DNA from: Paragemmobacter kunshanensis
GTDB taxonomy: Bacteria > Pseudomonadota > Alphaproteobacteria > Rhodobacterales > Rhodobacteraceae
DNA length: 55,648 nt
NCBI RefSeq assembly: GCF_011059185.1
Contig: NZ_JAALFE010000021.1
Location: forward strand, 1 to 55,648
Reading direction: 5' to 3'
Below, piece by piece: positions 44,843-52,940 of the stretch. Both the position numbers and the translations under genes were made by a program. Numbering within the stretch: the first letter of the stretch is position 1; every line of letters starts with the position of its first letter. Below the pieces are notes generated by a model, which searched no databases, was not told the origin of the DNA, and worked only from the letters and a program-made list of their open reading frames with translations.

Positions 44843-46861
44843 ATGGGCAATCTCGTCGCCGGGGTCGATGTCGGCGGAACCTTCACCGATCTCGTGATCC
44901 TGAACCCCGATACAGGCGCGGTCCGGCTTGCCAAGGTGCCGACCAGCCTGCCCAATCAGGCGCCCGGCGTGCTGAACGCCTTCGATACCGCTGGCGCAGA
45001 CCTGGCCGATCTTGCCCTGATCGTTCACGGCACCACCACCACGACCAATGCGGTGCTGGAACGCGCGCTCTGCAAGACGGGGCTGATCACCACGCTCGGC
45101 TTCCGCGACGTGCTGGAACTGGGCCGCCGCACCCGGCCCCATCCCTATGGCATGACCGGCACCTTCACCCCCGTCATCCCGCGCGACCTGCGCCTTGAAA
45201 TCCCCGAACGGATGGATGCACAGGGCCGCGTCCTGACACCGCTCGACGAAACCGCGCTGCGCGCCGCCATCGCCAGCCTGCTCGACAAGGGCTGCGAAAG
45301 CCTCTGCATCCATTTCCTGCACGCCTATGCCAATCCGGCCCACGAAATCCGCGCCGCCGAAATCGCGCGCGAGCTCTGGCCCAACCCCTACATCACCTGC
45401 GGCCATCACCTTCTGTCGGAAAGCCGCGAATTCGAACGCGGCGTCACCGCCGCCGTCAACGCCGCCGTGCAACCCCTGCTGGAGCGCTATGTCTCGCGCC
45501 TTGCCGGCGAACTTCGCAGGCGCGGCTATCCCCGCGACCTTCTGGTGATGAACGGCAATGGCGGAATGGTCGAAGCCTCGAAGGTCAGCCGCGAGGCGGT
45601 GAAAACCGTCATGTCCGGCCCCGCCTCCGGCGTCATGGCCGCCCTTGCCACAGGCCGCCGCGCCGGTTTCCCCAACCTTCTGACCTATGACATGGGCGGC
45701 ACCTCCACCGATGTCGCCATGATCCGCAATGGTCGCGCCCCCGTCTCGAACGAAATCGAGGTGGAATATGCCATGCCTATCCATGTCCCCATGGTCGATG
45801 TCCGCACCGTGGGCGCGGGCGGCGGGTCCATCGCGCGGGTGGATGCGGGCGGCATGCTGCGCGTCGGCCCCGAAAGCGCAGGCTCCACCCCCGGCCCCAT
45901 CTGCTATGGCCGGGGCGGCACGCGCGTCACCATCTCGGATGCCAACCTGATCCTTGGCCGCCTGCCGCCCGACCGTTTCGGCCAGGCGGCCGAAGATGCC
46001 CGCCGCGCCCTGCAGGACCAGATCGCTGCCCCCCTTGGCCTGTCCGTCGAAGCCGCCGCCGAAGCCGTCATCCGCATCGCCAACACCCATATGGCGGGCG
46101 CGATCCGCATGGTCTCCATCTCGCTCGGGGCCGACCCGCGCGACTTTGCCCTCTTCGCCTTCGGCGGCGCGGGGCCCCTCCATGCCACCGCCCTTGCCCG
46201 CGAACTCGCCATCCCCCGCGTGCTGATCCCCGCCCGCCCCGGCATCACCAATGCGCTGGGCTGCGTCGTGGCCGACCTGCGCCACGATTTCGTGCGCACG
46301 ATCAACCGCCCGCTCGACAGCGCCGACATGGACGCCGTCCACGCCATCCTTGCCGCGCAGGAACAGGAAGGCCGCCGCCTGATCGCGGCCGAACGCATCG
46401 CGCTGACGGGCGTCACCGCCGAATTCTCGGCCGACATGCAGTTCGTGGGGCAGACCCACCTCCTGCGCATCCCCCTCCCCTCGGCCACCCCCACACGGGC
46501 AGAGTTGCAGGAGCGTTTCGAAGCCGCCTATCACGCCCGCTTCCGCGTCAGCCTCCCCTCGATCCGCGCGAACCTCGTGAACCTGAACTGCTCCGTCATC
46601 GGCCACCGCCCGGAAACCGATCTTTCCCGCCTGATCGACCCCGCCCACCGCCGCGCCATTGCGGAACCGACAGGCCACCGCACCGTCTGGTTCGGCACAC
46701 CCCACGAAACCCCCGTCTACTGGCGCGACCACCTGCCGCTTTCCGCCACGATCCACGGCCCCGCCATCATCGAACAGATGGACACCACCACCCTCATCGA
46801 CCCCGGCTGCACCGTCACGCTGGATGCCGAGGCCAACCTCATCGTCAGCGTGCCGCAATGA
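44843..46861 (+). CDS. hyuA: Hydantoinase/oxoprolinase subunit A (ATP-dependent)
   Basis: 672 residues. ASKHA ATPase signs: VDVGGTFTDLVIL near 8-20 and YDMGGTSTDVAMI near 280; also HGTTTTTNAVLER and FAFGGAGPLHATALA. With HyuB it opens cyclic amides (hydantoins, 5-oxoproline, N-methylhydantoin) at the cost of ATP. Here it would hydrolyse the lactam left after ring hydroxylation and reduction. Start directly after the livF stop; stop overlaps hyuB (ATGA). Confidence 0.92.
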   Translation: MGNLVAGVDVGGTFTDLVILNPDTGAVRLAKVPTSLPNQAPGVLNAFDTAGADLADLALIVHGTTTTTNAVLERALCKTGLITTLGFRDVLELGRRTRPHPYGMTGTFTPVIPRDLRLEIPERMDAQGRVLTPLDETALRAAIASLLDKGCESLCIHFLHAYANPAHEIRAAEIARELWPNPYITCGHHLLSESREFERGVTAAVNAAVQPLLERYVSRLAGELRRRGYPRDLLVMNGNGGMVEASKVSREAVKTVMSGPASGVMAALATGRRAGFPNLLTYDMGGTSTDVAMIRNGRAPVSNEIEVEYAMPIHVPMVDVRTVGAGGGSIARVDAGGMLRVGPESAGSTPGPICYGRGGTRVTISDANLILGRLPPDRFGQAAEDARRALQDQIAAPLGLSVEAAAEAVIRIANTHMAGAIRMVSISLGADPRDFALFAFGGAGPLHATALARELAIPRVLIPARPGITNALGCVVADLRHDFVRTINRPLDSADMDAVHAILAAQEQEGRRLIAAERIALTGVTAEFSADMQFVGQTHLLRIPLPSATPTRAELQERFEAAYHARFRVSLPSIRANLVNLNCSVIGHRPETDLSRLIDPAHRRAIAEPTGHRTVWFGTPHETPVYWRDHLPLSATIHGPAIIEQMDTTTLIDPGCTVTLDAEANLIVSVPQ

Positions 46862-48540
46862 TCGACCCCGTCACCCTCGCCGTCATTCAAGCGGGCCTGC
46901 AACAGGTCTGCGACGAGATGGACCTGACCTTCTCGCGCGCCGCCTTCTCGCCCGTGATCGCCGAGGCCGATGACCGCTCCGATGGCATCTATTCCGCCAC
47001 CGACGGATCGCTGATCGCCCAAGGGTCGCGCGGCCTGCCGGTTTTCGTCGGCACCATGCAATTCTCCACCCGCCATCTGGTGGAACGGATCGCCAGCGGC
47101 GAAACCCTGCCGCCAGAGCCGGGCGACATCTACATCGTGAACGACCCCTATCTTGGCGGCACCCACCTGATGGATGTCCGCTTTGCCATGCCCTTCTGGC
47201 GGAATGGCGAAATCTTCTGCTGGCTGTCGAATACCGGCCACTGGCCCGATACCGGCGGCGCGGTTCCCGGCGGATTCTCTGCCTCCGCCATCAGCGCCGA
47301 ACAGGAAGGGCTGCGCCTGCCGCCCGTGAAACTGTTCAAGCGCGGCCAGATGGATGCCGAAATCTACCAGATCATCTGCTCCAACATCCGCGTGTCCGAA
47401 CAGCGGATCGGCGATGTGCAGGCGCAGGCCTCGGCCCTGCTGGTGGGTGCTGACCGCCTGACCCAACTCCTCGACCGCTACGGCGACGCCACGGTGTCAG
47501 AGGCCATCGCCCATATGCGCGCCCTTGCCGCCCGCCAGATGCGGGCCAACCTCGCCCTCATCCCCGAAGGCCGCTACCACGCCACGGCCACCGTGGATTC
47601 CGACGGCGTCATCAACGAACCCCTCACCATCGCCCTTTCCGTCACCCGCGCAGCCGAGAGCCTGACCTTCGACTTCGCCGGATCATCGCCCCCCTGCATG
47701 GGGCCGATGAACTCTGTCCGCGCCACCACGCTCTCCTCCGTCTACCTCGCCATGCGCCACATCTTCCCCGATGTGCCCATCAGCGCGGGCGCCTTCGAAC
47801 CCCTCGTCATCACCGGCATCGAAGGCACCTTCCTCGATGCCCATTACCCCCGCCCCGTCTCGGGCTGCGCGGCCGAAGTGTCCCAGCGCATCGCCGAAGC
47901 CGTCTTCGCCGCGCTGGTGCAGGCCCTCCCCGACCGCGTCACCGCCGCCCCTGCCGGAACCTCGGGCAATTTCGGCCTCGGCGGGCATGATCCCGAAAAG
48001 GGCCGCGACTATGTGATGTATCAGATCTCGGGCGGCGGCTATGGCGGCAATCTCCATCACGACGGCCTGTCCAACGGCTGCTCCACCATCGGCATCTCCA
48101 AGGCCCCCCCGGTCGAGATCATGGAACAGTCCTTCCCCGTCCTCTACCGCCGCTACGCATTGCATGAGGGGTCGGGCGGCGCGGGCCAGCATCGCGGCGG
48201 CTTCGGCCTCGACTACGAAATCGAACTCCTGCGCGGCAGCGCCCGCGCCTCCTTCGTCATGGATCACGGCCGCACCGGCCCGCAGGGCGCGCAGGGCGGG
48301 CAGGATGGCGCGGTCAACCGGGTAGAGGTGATCCGCAACGGCGAAACCCTCATCCCCGAACACCTGTCCAAGGCGCAGGACATCCCCCTGTCGCCCGGCG
48401 ACCGCGTCCGCGTCCGCACCCCCGGCGGGGGCGGCTACGGCAACCCCGCCGACCGCGACCCCGCGCTGGTGGCCGAAGACATCCGCCTTGGCCGCTACGA
48501 TCCTGCCACCGCACGGCGGCTCTGGCCCGGAAAGGCCTAG
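46858..48540 (+). CDS. hyuB: Hydantoinase/oxoprolinase subunit B
   Basis: 560 residues, full family length. Visible: TFSRAAFSPVIAEADDRSDG, DIYIVNDPYLGGTHLMDV near 82-100, the GGFSASAISAEQEGLRLPPV segment, and the Gly-rich end VRVRTPGGGGYGNP. Partner of HyuA in ATP-dependent cyclic amide hydrolysis. It is the last gene of the tightly overlapping run; 117 bases separate it from the sulfatase gene. Confidence 0.93.
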   Translation: MIDPVTLAVIQAGLQQVCDEMDLTFSRAAFSPVIAEADDRSDGIYSATDGSLIAQGSRGLPVFVGTMQFSTRHLVERIASGETLPPEPGDIYIVNDPYLGGTHLMDVRFAMPFWRNGEIFCWLSNTGHWPDTGGAVPGGFSASAISAEQEGLRLPPVKLFKRGQMDAEIYQIICSNIRVSEQRIGDVQAQASALLVGADRLTQLLDRYGDATVSEAIAHMRALAARQMRANLALIPEGRYHATATVDSDGVINEPLTIALSVTRAAESLTFDFAGSSPPCMGPMNSVRATTLSSVYLAMRHIFPDVPISAGAFEPLVITGIEGTFLDAHYPRPVSGCAAEVSQRIAEAVFAALVQALPDRVTAAPAGTSGNFGLGGHDPEKGRDYVMYQISGGGYGGNLHHDGLSNGCSTIGISKAPPVEIMEQSFPVLYRRYALHEGSGGAGQHRGGFGLDYEIELLRGSARASFVMDHGRTGPQGAQGGQDGAVNRVEVIRNGETLIPEHLSKAQDIPLSPGDRVRVRTPGGGGYGNPADRDPALVAEDIRLGRYDPATARRLWPGKA

Positions 48541-48657
48541 CGCGTCTATCCGATCCGTTATCAGTCTGATTGCCCCGGCACGGCAGCGCCGTTATCCTGC
48601 CGCCCAGGATCGGCCCCGGCGCAACAAGCCCGGCCCCCAGGAAACAGGACCCGGCGC

Positions 48658-50001
48658 TTGAAGAATATCCTGATCGTCAGCTTCGATGACGCCGTCGCCC
48701 CCTGGCCCTATCGCAGCTGCTTTGGCGAACCCCTGCAGATGCCCAATCTCGACGCGCTCTGCGAACAGGCGACGGTCTTCCTCTCGGCCTATGCCCAGGC
48801 CCCGATCTGCGGGCCGTCCCGCGCCTCGATGATGTCCTCGCGCCTGCCGCATCAGCTGGATATCCTGAACAATTCCACCTTCCTCTTCGACAGGGTCAAA
48901 CCACAGGCCTGCTGGATCCACGATCTGAAGGCGGGCGGCTATTTCTGCTCCTCGGGCGGCAAGATCCACCACAAGCCCACACTCATGCGCGGCCATCACC
49001 GCAAGCTCTATTCCGATGACCGCAAGATCTTTGACGGCGACATGCGCCTGCCGCGCGAATTGCGCAAACGCTCCCGCTCTTTCGGCGGGCACCGCCTTGG
49101 CCGCGGAACGGTCGATGGCACAGATGACGCCTTCTTCTTCGATCATCAGGTGGCCGAATCCGCCATCGAATTCCTCGACAGCTACCAAGGCGACCAACCC
49201 TTCTACCGCGAGGTGGGCTTCTACAGCCCGCATGGCCCCTTCATCACCCCCGCCCGCTTCAAGGAGGCCTATGACGCCACCAATCTCCGCCCGCCCGGGG
49301 ATTGGGCAGGCTATGTCGCCGACAGCCCCCATGTGATCCGCAACATCCCCGAGAACACGGATCTCCGCGATCTCGACTACTGGCAGAAAAGCGTGCGGAA
49401 CTACTTCTCCGCCTATAGTCACGGCGATTACCATCTGGGCCGCGTCCTGGCCGCGCTCCGCGCCTCGCGCCATGCCGACAACACCATTGTCGTCGTCCTG
49501 TCCGATCACGGCTTCCACCTTGGCAACCGCAATCTCTTCCGCAAGTCGACGCTGTGGGAACAGACCTTGCACGTCCCCCTGATCATCCATGACCCATCCC
49601 GCAAGGGCGCGCAGGTGATCACGGATCCCGTGGCGCTTGTGGATGTCGGGCCGACCCTTCTCGATCTGGCGGGGATTCCCTGCCCGGAAATGGCGGCGGG
49701 CCGCTCGCTCCGCCCGATGATGGAGGAAGGCAGCCGCGATCCAGACCGGATCATCCCCTCCTTCTATGGGCGGATCCTGTCCATCCGCAAAGGCGACTAT
49801 CGCCTCATCCGCTATGCGGGCGATGATCTGCAACTCTTCGATCTGCGCAGCGATTACTGGCAGTTGCGCGATCTGGGCCGGGATCATCCCGCCTTTGCAC
49901 CGATGCTGCGCGCCATGGATGACTGGGCGGCCTCCGTCGGCTATTCCTATCCCGAAGCCGAAGCCGATCCCGCCCTCGCCCCCGCGGATGAGGAAGAATG
50001 A
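48658..50001 (+). CDS. Cytoplasmic sulfatase, cysteine type
   Basis: 447 residues from a TTG start with AGGA about 9 bases upstream. Active-site motif CGPSRASMMSSR with Cys51 (C-x-P-S-R), to be turned into formylglycine; metal ligands Asp10-Asp11 and VVLSDHGFHLGNRN near 277-290. No signal peptide, so it acts on an imported sulfate ester, as choline sulfatases and their kin do. The formylglycine-generating enzyme gene overlaps its end, so enzyme and activator are made together. The substrate is not evident, nor is its link to the heterocycle operon upstream. Confidence 0.9.
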   Translation: MKNILIVSFDDAVAPWPYRSCFGEPLQMPNLDALCEQATVFLSAYAQAPICGPSRASMMSSRLPHQLDILNNSTFLFDRVKPQACWIHDLKAGGYFCSSGGKIHHKPTLMRGHHRKLYSDDRKIFDGDMRLPRELRKRSRSFGGHRLGRGTVDGTDDAFFFDHQVAESAIEFLDSYQGDQPFYREVGFYSPHGPFITPARFKEAYDATNLRPPGDWAGYVADSPHVIRNIPENTDLRDLDYWQKSVRNYFSAYSHGDYHLGRVLAALRASRHADNTIVVVLSDHGFHLGNRNLFRKSTLWEQTLHVPLIIHDPSRKGAQVITDPVALVDVGPTLLDLAGIPCPEMAAGRSLRPMMEEGSRDPDRIIPSFYGRILSIRKGDYRLIRYAGDDLQLFDLRSDYWQLRDLGRDHPAFAPMLRAMDDWAASVGYSYPEAEADPALAPADEEE

Positions 50002-50969
50002 CCTCCTCCCCCAAGGATCCCTGCTGCGCGCCCTCCTCCGGCCTGACCGTGCCCAGGGAAACAACGCCCCTCCCACCCGAAGGTGGTGCCTCAACGGAAT
50101 TGCGCGCCGAGATCCGCGCCCTGATGCGCCCCATCCCCGGCGGTTTCTGCGAGATGGGCAGCCCGCGCGCGCGCTATGCCGTGGATCGCGACAGCCCGCG
50201 CCGCCGTGTCCGCCTCGATGAATTCCGGATGACGGCAACCACCATCACGAACCGCCTCTTCGCGCGCTTCGTGCAGGAAAGCGGCCATCGCAGCACCGCC
50301 GAACGGGCGGGCTGGTCCTTCGTCTTCCACCTGCATCTGGCCCGGCCCGATCGCCACCTGGCCCATCCCCCCGGCACCCCCTGGTGGCGGCAGGTGCAGG
50401 GCGCGGACTGGGCCCATCCCGAAGGCCCCGACAGCAGCATCGCGGATCGCCCCGATCACCCGGTCGTGCATGTCTCATGGGAGGATGCGGCAGCCTTCGC
50501 CCGCTTCACCGGCACCGCCCTGCCGACCGAGGCGCAATGGGAACATGCCGCACGCGGCGGCCTGCGCCGGATGCGCTTTCCCTGGGGCAACGAGATGGCC
50601 CCCGCGGGCCAGCACCGCCACAACACCTGGCAGGGCGATTTCCCCCTGCGCGACACGGGCGAAGACGGCTTTGCCGGCACCGCCCCGGCCCTCAGCTTCG
50701 CGCCGAACGGATACGGGCTTTACAACATGACGGGCAATGTCTGGGAATGGGTGGCCGACTGGTTCGGCGACCTGCCACCCAGCCGCCTGCCCCCGGTCGC
50801 CAACCCGTCAGGCCCGCCCCAGGGCACGGCGCGCGTGATGCGGGGCGGATCGCATCTCTGCCACGCCTCCTATTGCGAACGCTACTTCGTCCATTCCCGC
50901 AGCCACAACACGCCCGACAGCACGACAGGCCATATCGGCTTCCGCCTCGCCCTTCCCGCGGAAGGCTGA
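49998..50969 (+). CDS. Formylglycine-generating enzyme (SUMF1/FGE family)
   Basis: 323 residues. FGE-sulfatase fold signs: MRPIPGGFCEMGSPRARYAVD, PVVHVSWEDAAAFARFTG, LPTEAQWEHAARGG, NMTGNVWEWVADW. The active-site cysteine pair is present as Cys288 and Cys293 (GGSHLCHASYCERY), so it is likely a true oxygen-dependent FGE rather than a cysteine-free relative. Cytoplasmic, like its sulfatase partner, with which it shares an ATGA overlap. It is the last core-type gene before the tRNA remnant. Confidence 0.9.
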   Translation: MTSSPKDPCCAPSSGLTVPRETTPLPPEGGASTELRAEIRALMRPIPGGFCEMGSPRARYAVDRDSPRRRVRLDEFRMTATTITNRLFARFVQESGHRSTAERAGWSFVFHLHLARPDRHLAHPPGTPWWRQVQGADWAHPEGPDSSIADRPDHPVVHVSWEDAAAFARFTGTALPTEAQWEHAARGGLRRMRFPWGNEMAPAGQHRHNTWQGDFPLRDTGEDGFAGTAPALSFAPNGYGLYNMTGNVWEWVADWFGDLPPSRLPPVANPSGPPQGTARVMRGGSHLCHASYCERYFVHSRSHNTPDSTTGHIGFRLALPAEG

Positions 50970-50993
50970 CCCGGCTTTCCAGATTTGGGATGA

Positions 50994-51038
50994 TGGTGCC
51001 CCCAGAGGGGCTCGAACCCCCGACCCCCTGATTACAAA
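50994..51038 (-). tRNA. 3'-terminal fragment of tRNA-Thr(UGU), attachment-site remnant
   Basis: Read on the minus strand, 45 bases give anticodon loop TTTGTAA (anticodon TGT), the 3' anticodon arm, variable loop, T-arm with TTCGAGC loop, acceptor strand TGGGGGC, discriminator A and encoded CCA. The matching 5' half is absent: the bases before the loop do not pair with TCAGG and there is no GCCCCCA acceptor strand. This is the duplicated 3' end an integrase leaves at one junction; the intact gene should be at the far end of the element, outside the window. Confidence 0.85.
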
Positions 51039-51212
51039 ACACAATCTGGCCGTTGTCCTAGGTGATGCGGAAAAGTCCAACAAAGGCCACGGAGGTTTTC
51101 ATCTACCAATAAAAACAAGGGCGTGAGTGCTTTCTCGCACGCACGGCACGTCCCGGGTCGTCCATTGCCGTCCACCAAGAGCCACCCGTCCCGTGCAAGA
51201 TTTCTGCAAGAG

Positions 51213-52496
51213 ATGGAAGCCATGAAGACCAACCTAACGGACACCTTCATCAGGGGCATCAAACCTCCAAAGGCCCGCTACGACACCTACTTCGACGCCA
51301 AGCATCCGGGTCTTTGCCTTCGCGTCAGCTTCACCGGATCGATGGTCTGGGTTGTCCAAAAGAAGGTGAAGGGTGGCCCGCGTATCCATGTCACCCTTGG
51401 CAGCTACCCTGCCGTTTCGCTCAAGGCGGCACGGGAACAGGCGTATGCCATTCAGGCGGAGGCAGAGGCCGGGATCGACCGCGTGGCAAAGGCCAAGGAA
51501 GCTGCCGCAGCGAAAGAGGCCGCAAAGCTTGCTGCACGAAGCGTGAAGGACATTCTGGACATCTACATCGCCTCGCACCTTGAACAGAACCTGAAGCCCG
51601 GAAAGGCACGGGAAGATCGGATTGCCCAACTGCGCCGTCACTTGGGGCCGCTCATGACTACGCGCATCAACAGTGTCACCCGCGCACAGTTGCAGATGAT
51701 CGTCGATGCCAAGGCAGCCGAAGGCAAGCCGGTGATGGCGAACCGCATTCGCGCTGCCTTTACGGCCTTCTTCGGTTGGGCAGAGAAGCGCGGGCACATT
51801 GACCAAGACCCTTCGCAGCGCTTGCAGAAGGCGGCGAAGGAAAAACCTCGGACGCGTACCCCTTCCATAGAAGAGGTCCGGGAAATCTGGGCCGCTACGT
51901 TCGAACAAGGCCCGCTGTGGGGGGCCTACTTCCGGCTTTGCATCCTTACCGGCCAGCGTTCGCGGTCCGATGTCATGGCGATGCGATGGGAATGGATCGA
52001 CTGGGAAAAGACCCGTTACTGCATTCCCGACCCGAAAAACGGACAGCCGCACGTGGTGCATCTCAGCCCCGCTGCCCTAAAGGAAATCTTGACGCTTCGC
52101 CCCGACGGGATCACCCCGAAGACAGGGTTGGTTCTGTCGACAAACGGAAAGACCCCCATGTCGGGCTTCGCCAAACCCAAGCACCGTCTGGACACCACCG
52201 TGAACGCTGAAAGGGCGAAGCTTGGAAAGCCTGCGATGCCTGAATGGTGGATGCACGACCTACGGCGCGCCCAAGCGACTGCCTTGGCTGAGGCGGGTGT
52301 CGATGAAGGTGTGGTCGACCGCATTCAGAACCACGTCGCCGTTGGAAGCCGTGCAAGCGCTGTGGCGGGGGTCTACAATCGCGCCCAAAAGCTGGTCGAA
52401 CGCGCCAAGGCGCTGGACCTGTGGGCGGACATGGTCACAGGAGATCGTGCTGTTGTCGTCAGCCTTGGCGAAAGCAAACATCACCTAAGCGCATAG
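51213..52496 (+). CDS. P4-type tyrosine integrase
   Basis: 427 residues. N-terminal arm-binding domain of the DUF4102 type (LTDTFIRGIKPPKARYDTYF, LCLRVSFTGSMVWVVQKK), a SAM-like core-binding domain (about 110-190), and a catalytic domain with ILTGQRSRSDVMAMRW (first Arg), MHDLRRAQAT (His-x-x-Arg), QNHVA and VYNRA (nucleophile Tyr). All catalytic residues are present. Met at 51222 is an alternative start; a longer upstream frame lacks family similarity. Integrases of this class use tRNA 3' ends, in line with the tRNA-Thr remnant 175 bases upstream. Confidence 0.93.
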   Translation: MEAMKTNLTDTFIRGIKPPKARYDTYFDAKHPGLCLRVSFTGSMVWVVQKKVKGGPRIHVTLGSYPAVSLKAAREQAYAIQAEAEAGIDRVAKAKEAAAAKEAAKLAARSVKDILDIYIASHLEQNLKPGKAREDRIAQLRRHLGPLMTTRINSVTRAQLQMIVDAKAAEGKPVMANRIRAAFTAFFGWAEKRGHIDQDPSQRLQKAAKEKPRTRTPSIEEVREIWAATFEQGPLWGAYFRLCILTGQRSRSDVMAMRWEWIDWEKTRYCIPDPKNGQPHVVHLSPAALKEILTLRPDGITPKTGLVLSTNGKTPMSGFAKPKHRLDTTVNAERAKLGKPAMPEWWMHDLRRAQATALAEAGVDEGVVDRIQNHVAVGSRASAVAGVYNRAQKLVERAKALDLWADMVTGDRAVVVSLGESKHHLSA

Positions 52497-52501
52497 CATA
52501 A

Positions 52502-52522
52502 CGGCCCCGGATGCCGGGGCCG
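52502..52522 (+). terminator. Hairpin terminator after the integrase
   Basis: CGGCCCCGG-ATG-CCGGGGCCG, a perfect 9-bp stem with 3-base loop, 6 bases past the integrase stop codon. The following bases are only weakly T-rich, so termination efficiency is uncertain. Confidence 0.75.
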
Positions 52523-52630
52523 AAGATAGGTTTCTGACAGCCTATAAAAAGGAACTATCGCCCCACAGAAACCCGCTCGGGCTGAGCAATCTAGGCGACA
52601 ACACCGTTTTACCCGCCGTTCCTTTTTGGC

Positions 52631-52897
52631 TCACGATCTGCGCGGTGAGTAATGGGCTGCAAGCGCCAGTGCGACCGCAGCCAACCAAAGAACCGCTGCT
52701 AGAAACTGGTCACCGAAAGCTAGGGGCCTCGACCCTGCCCAAGCCAGAGCGACCACACAAAAGCCGAGCAAACAGATGACCCCGAGGGTTGCCCAAAGGT
52801 CGCGGGCTCGAATGGCAAATGCCAACGGTAGAACCAGCGACGGCAAGCCGAAGACAAGGGACAACAAGAAAAGCAAGTCAGTAGCACCACTGTGCAT
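52631..52897 (-). CDS. Small membrane protein, unknown
   Basis: 88 residues with three hydrophobic segments (LLFLLSLVFGLPSLVLPLAF, LGVICLLGFCVVALAWAG, FLAAVLWLAAVALALAAH). No family recognised. AGGAGATG-type sequence lies just upstream of the ATG on the minus strand (GGAGATGAAACATG). It is 43 bases downstream of the phosphatase/glycohydrolase fusion on the same strand and could be its operon partner. Confidence 0.6.
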   Translation of the reverse strand: MHSGATDLLFLLSLVFGLPSLVLPLAFAIRARDLWATLGVICLLGFCVVALAWAGSRPLAFGDQFLAAVLWLAAVALALAAHYSPRRS

Positions 52898-52940
52898 GTT
52901 TCATCTCCTGTAGTTGATGAGTTGGGTTGGCTTTTCCGGC

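Noticed and set aside
44051-46858. 935-codon open frame opposite hyuA and livF
   Set aside because: Antisense shadow of real genes caused by high GC and C-ending codons; its composition is Gly/Ala/Asp/His-rich without any family motif.
50994-51080. A complete tRNA-Thr gene
   Set aside because: Only the 3' 45 bases fold as tRNA. The expected 5' acceptor strand, D-arm and 5' anticodon strand are absent.
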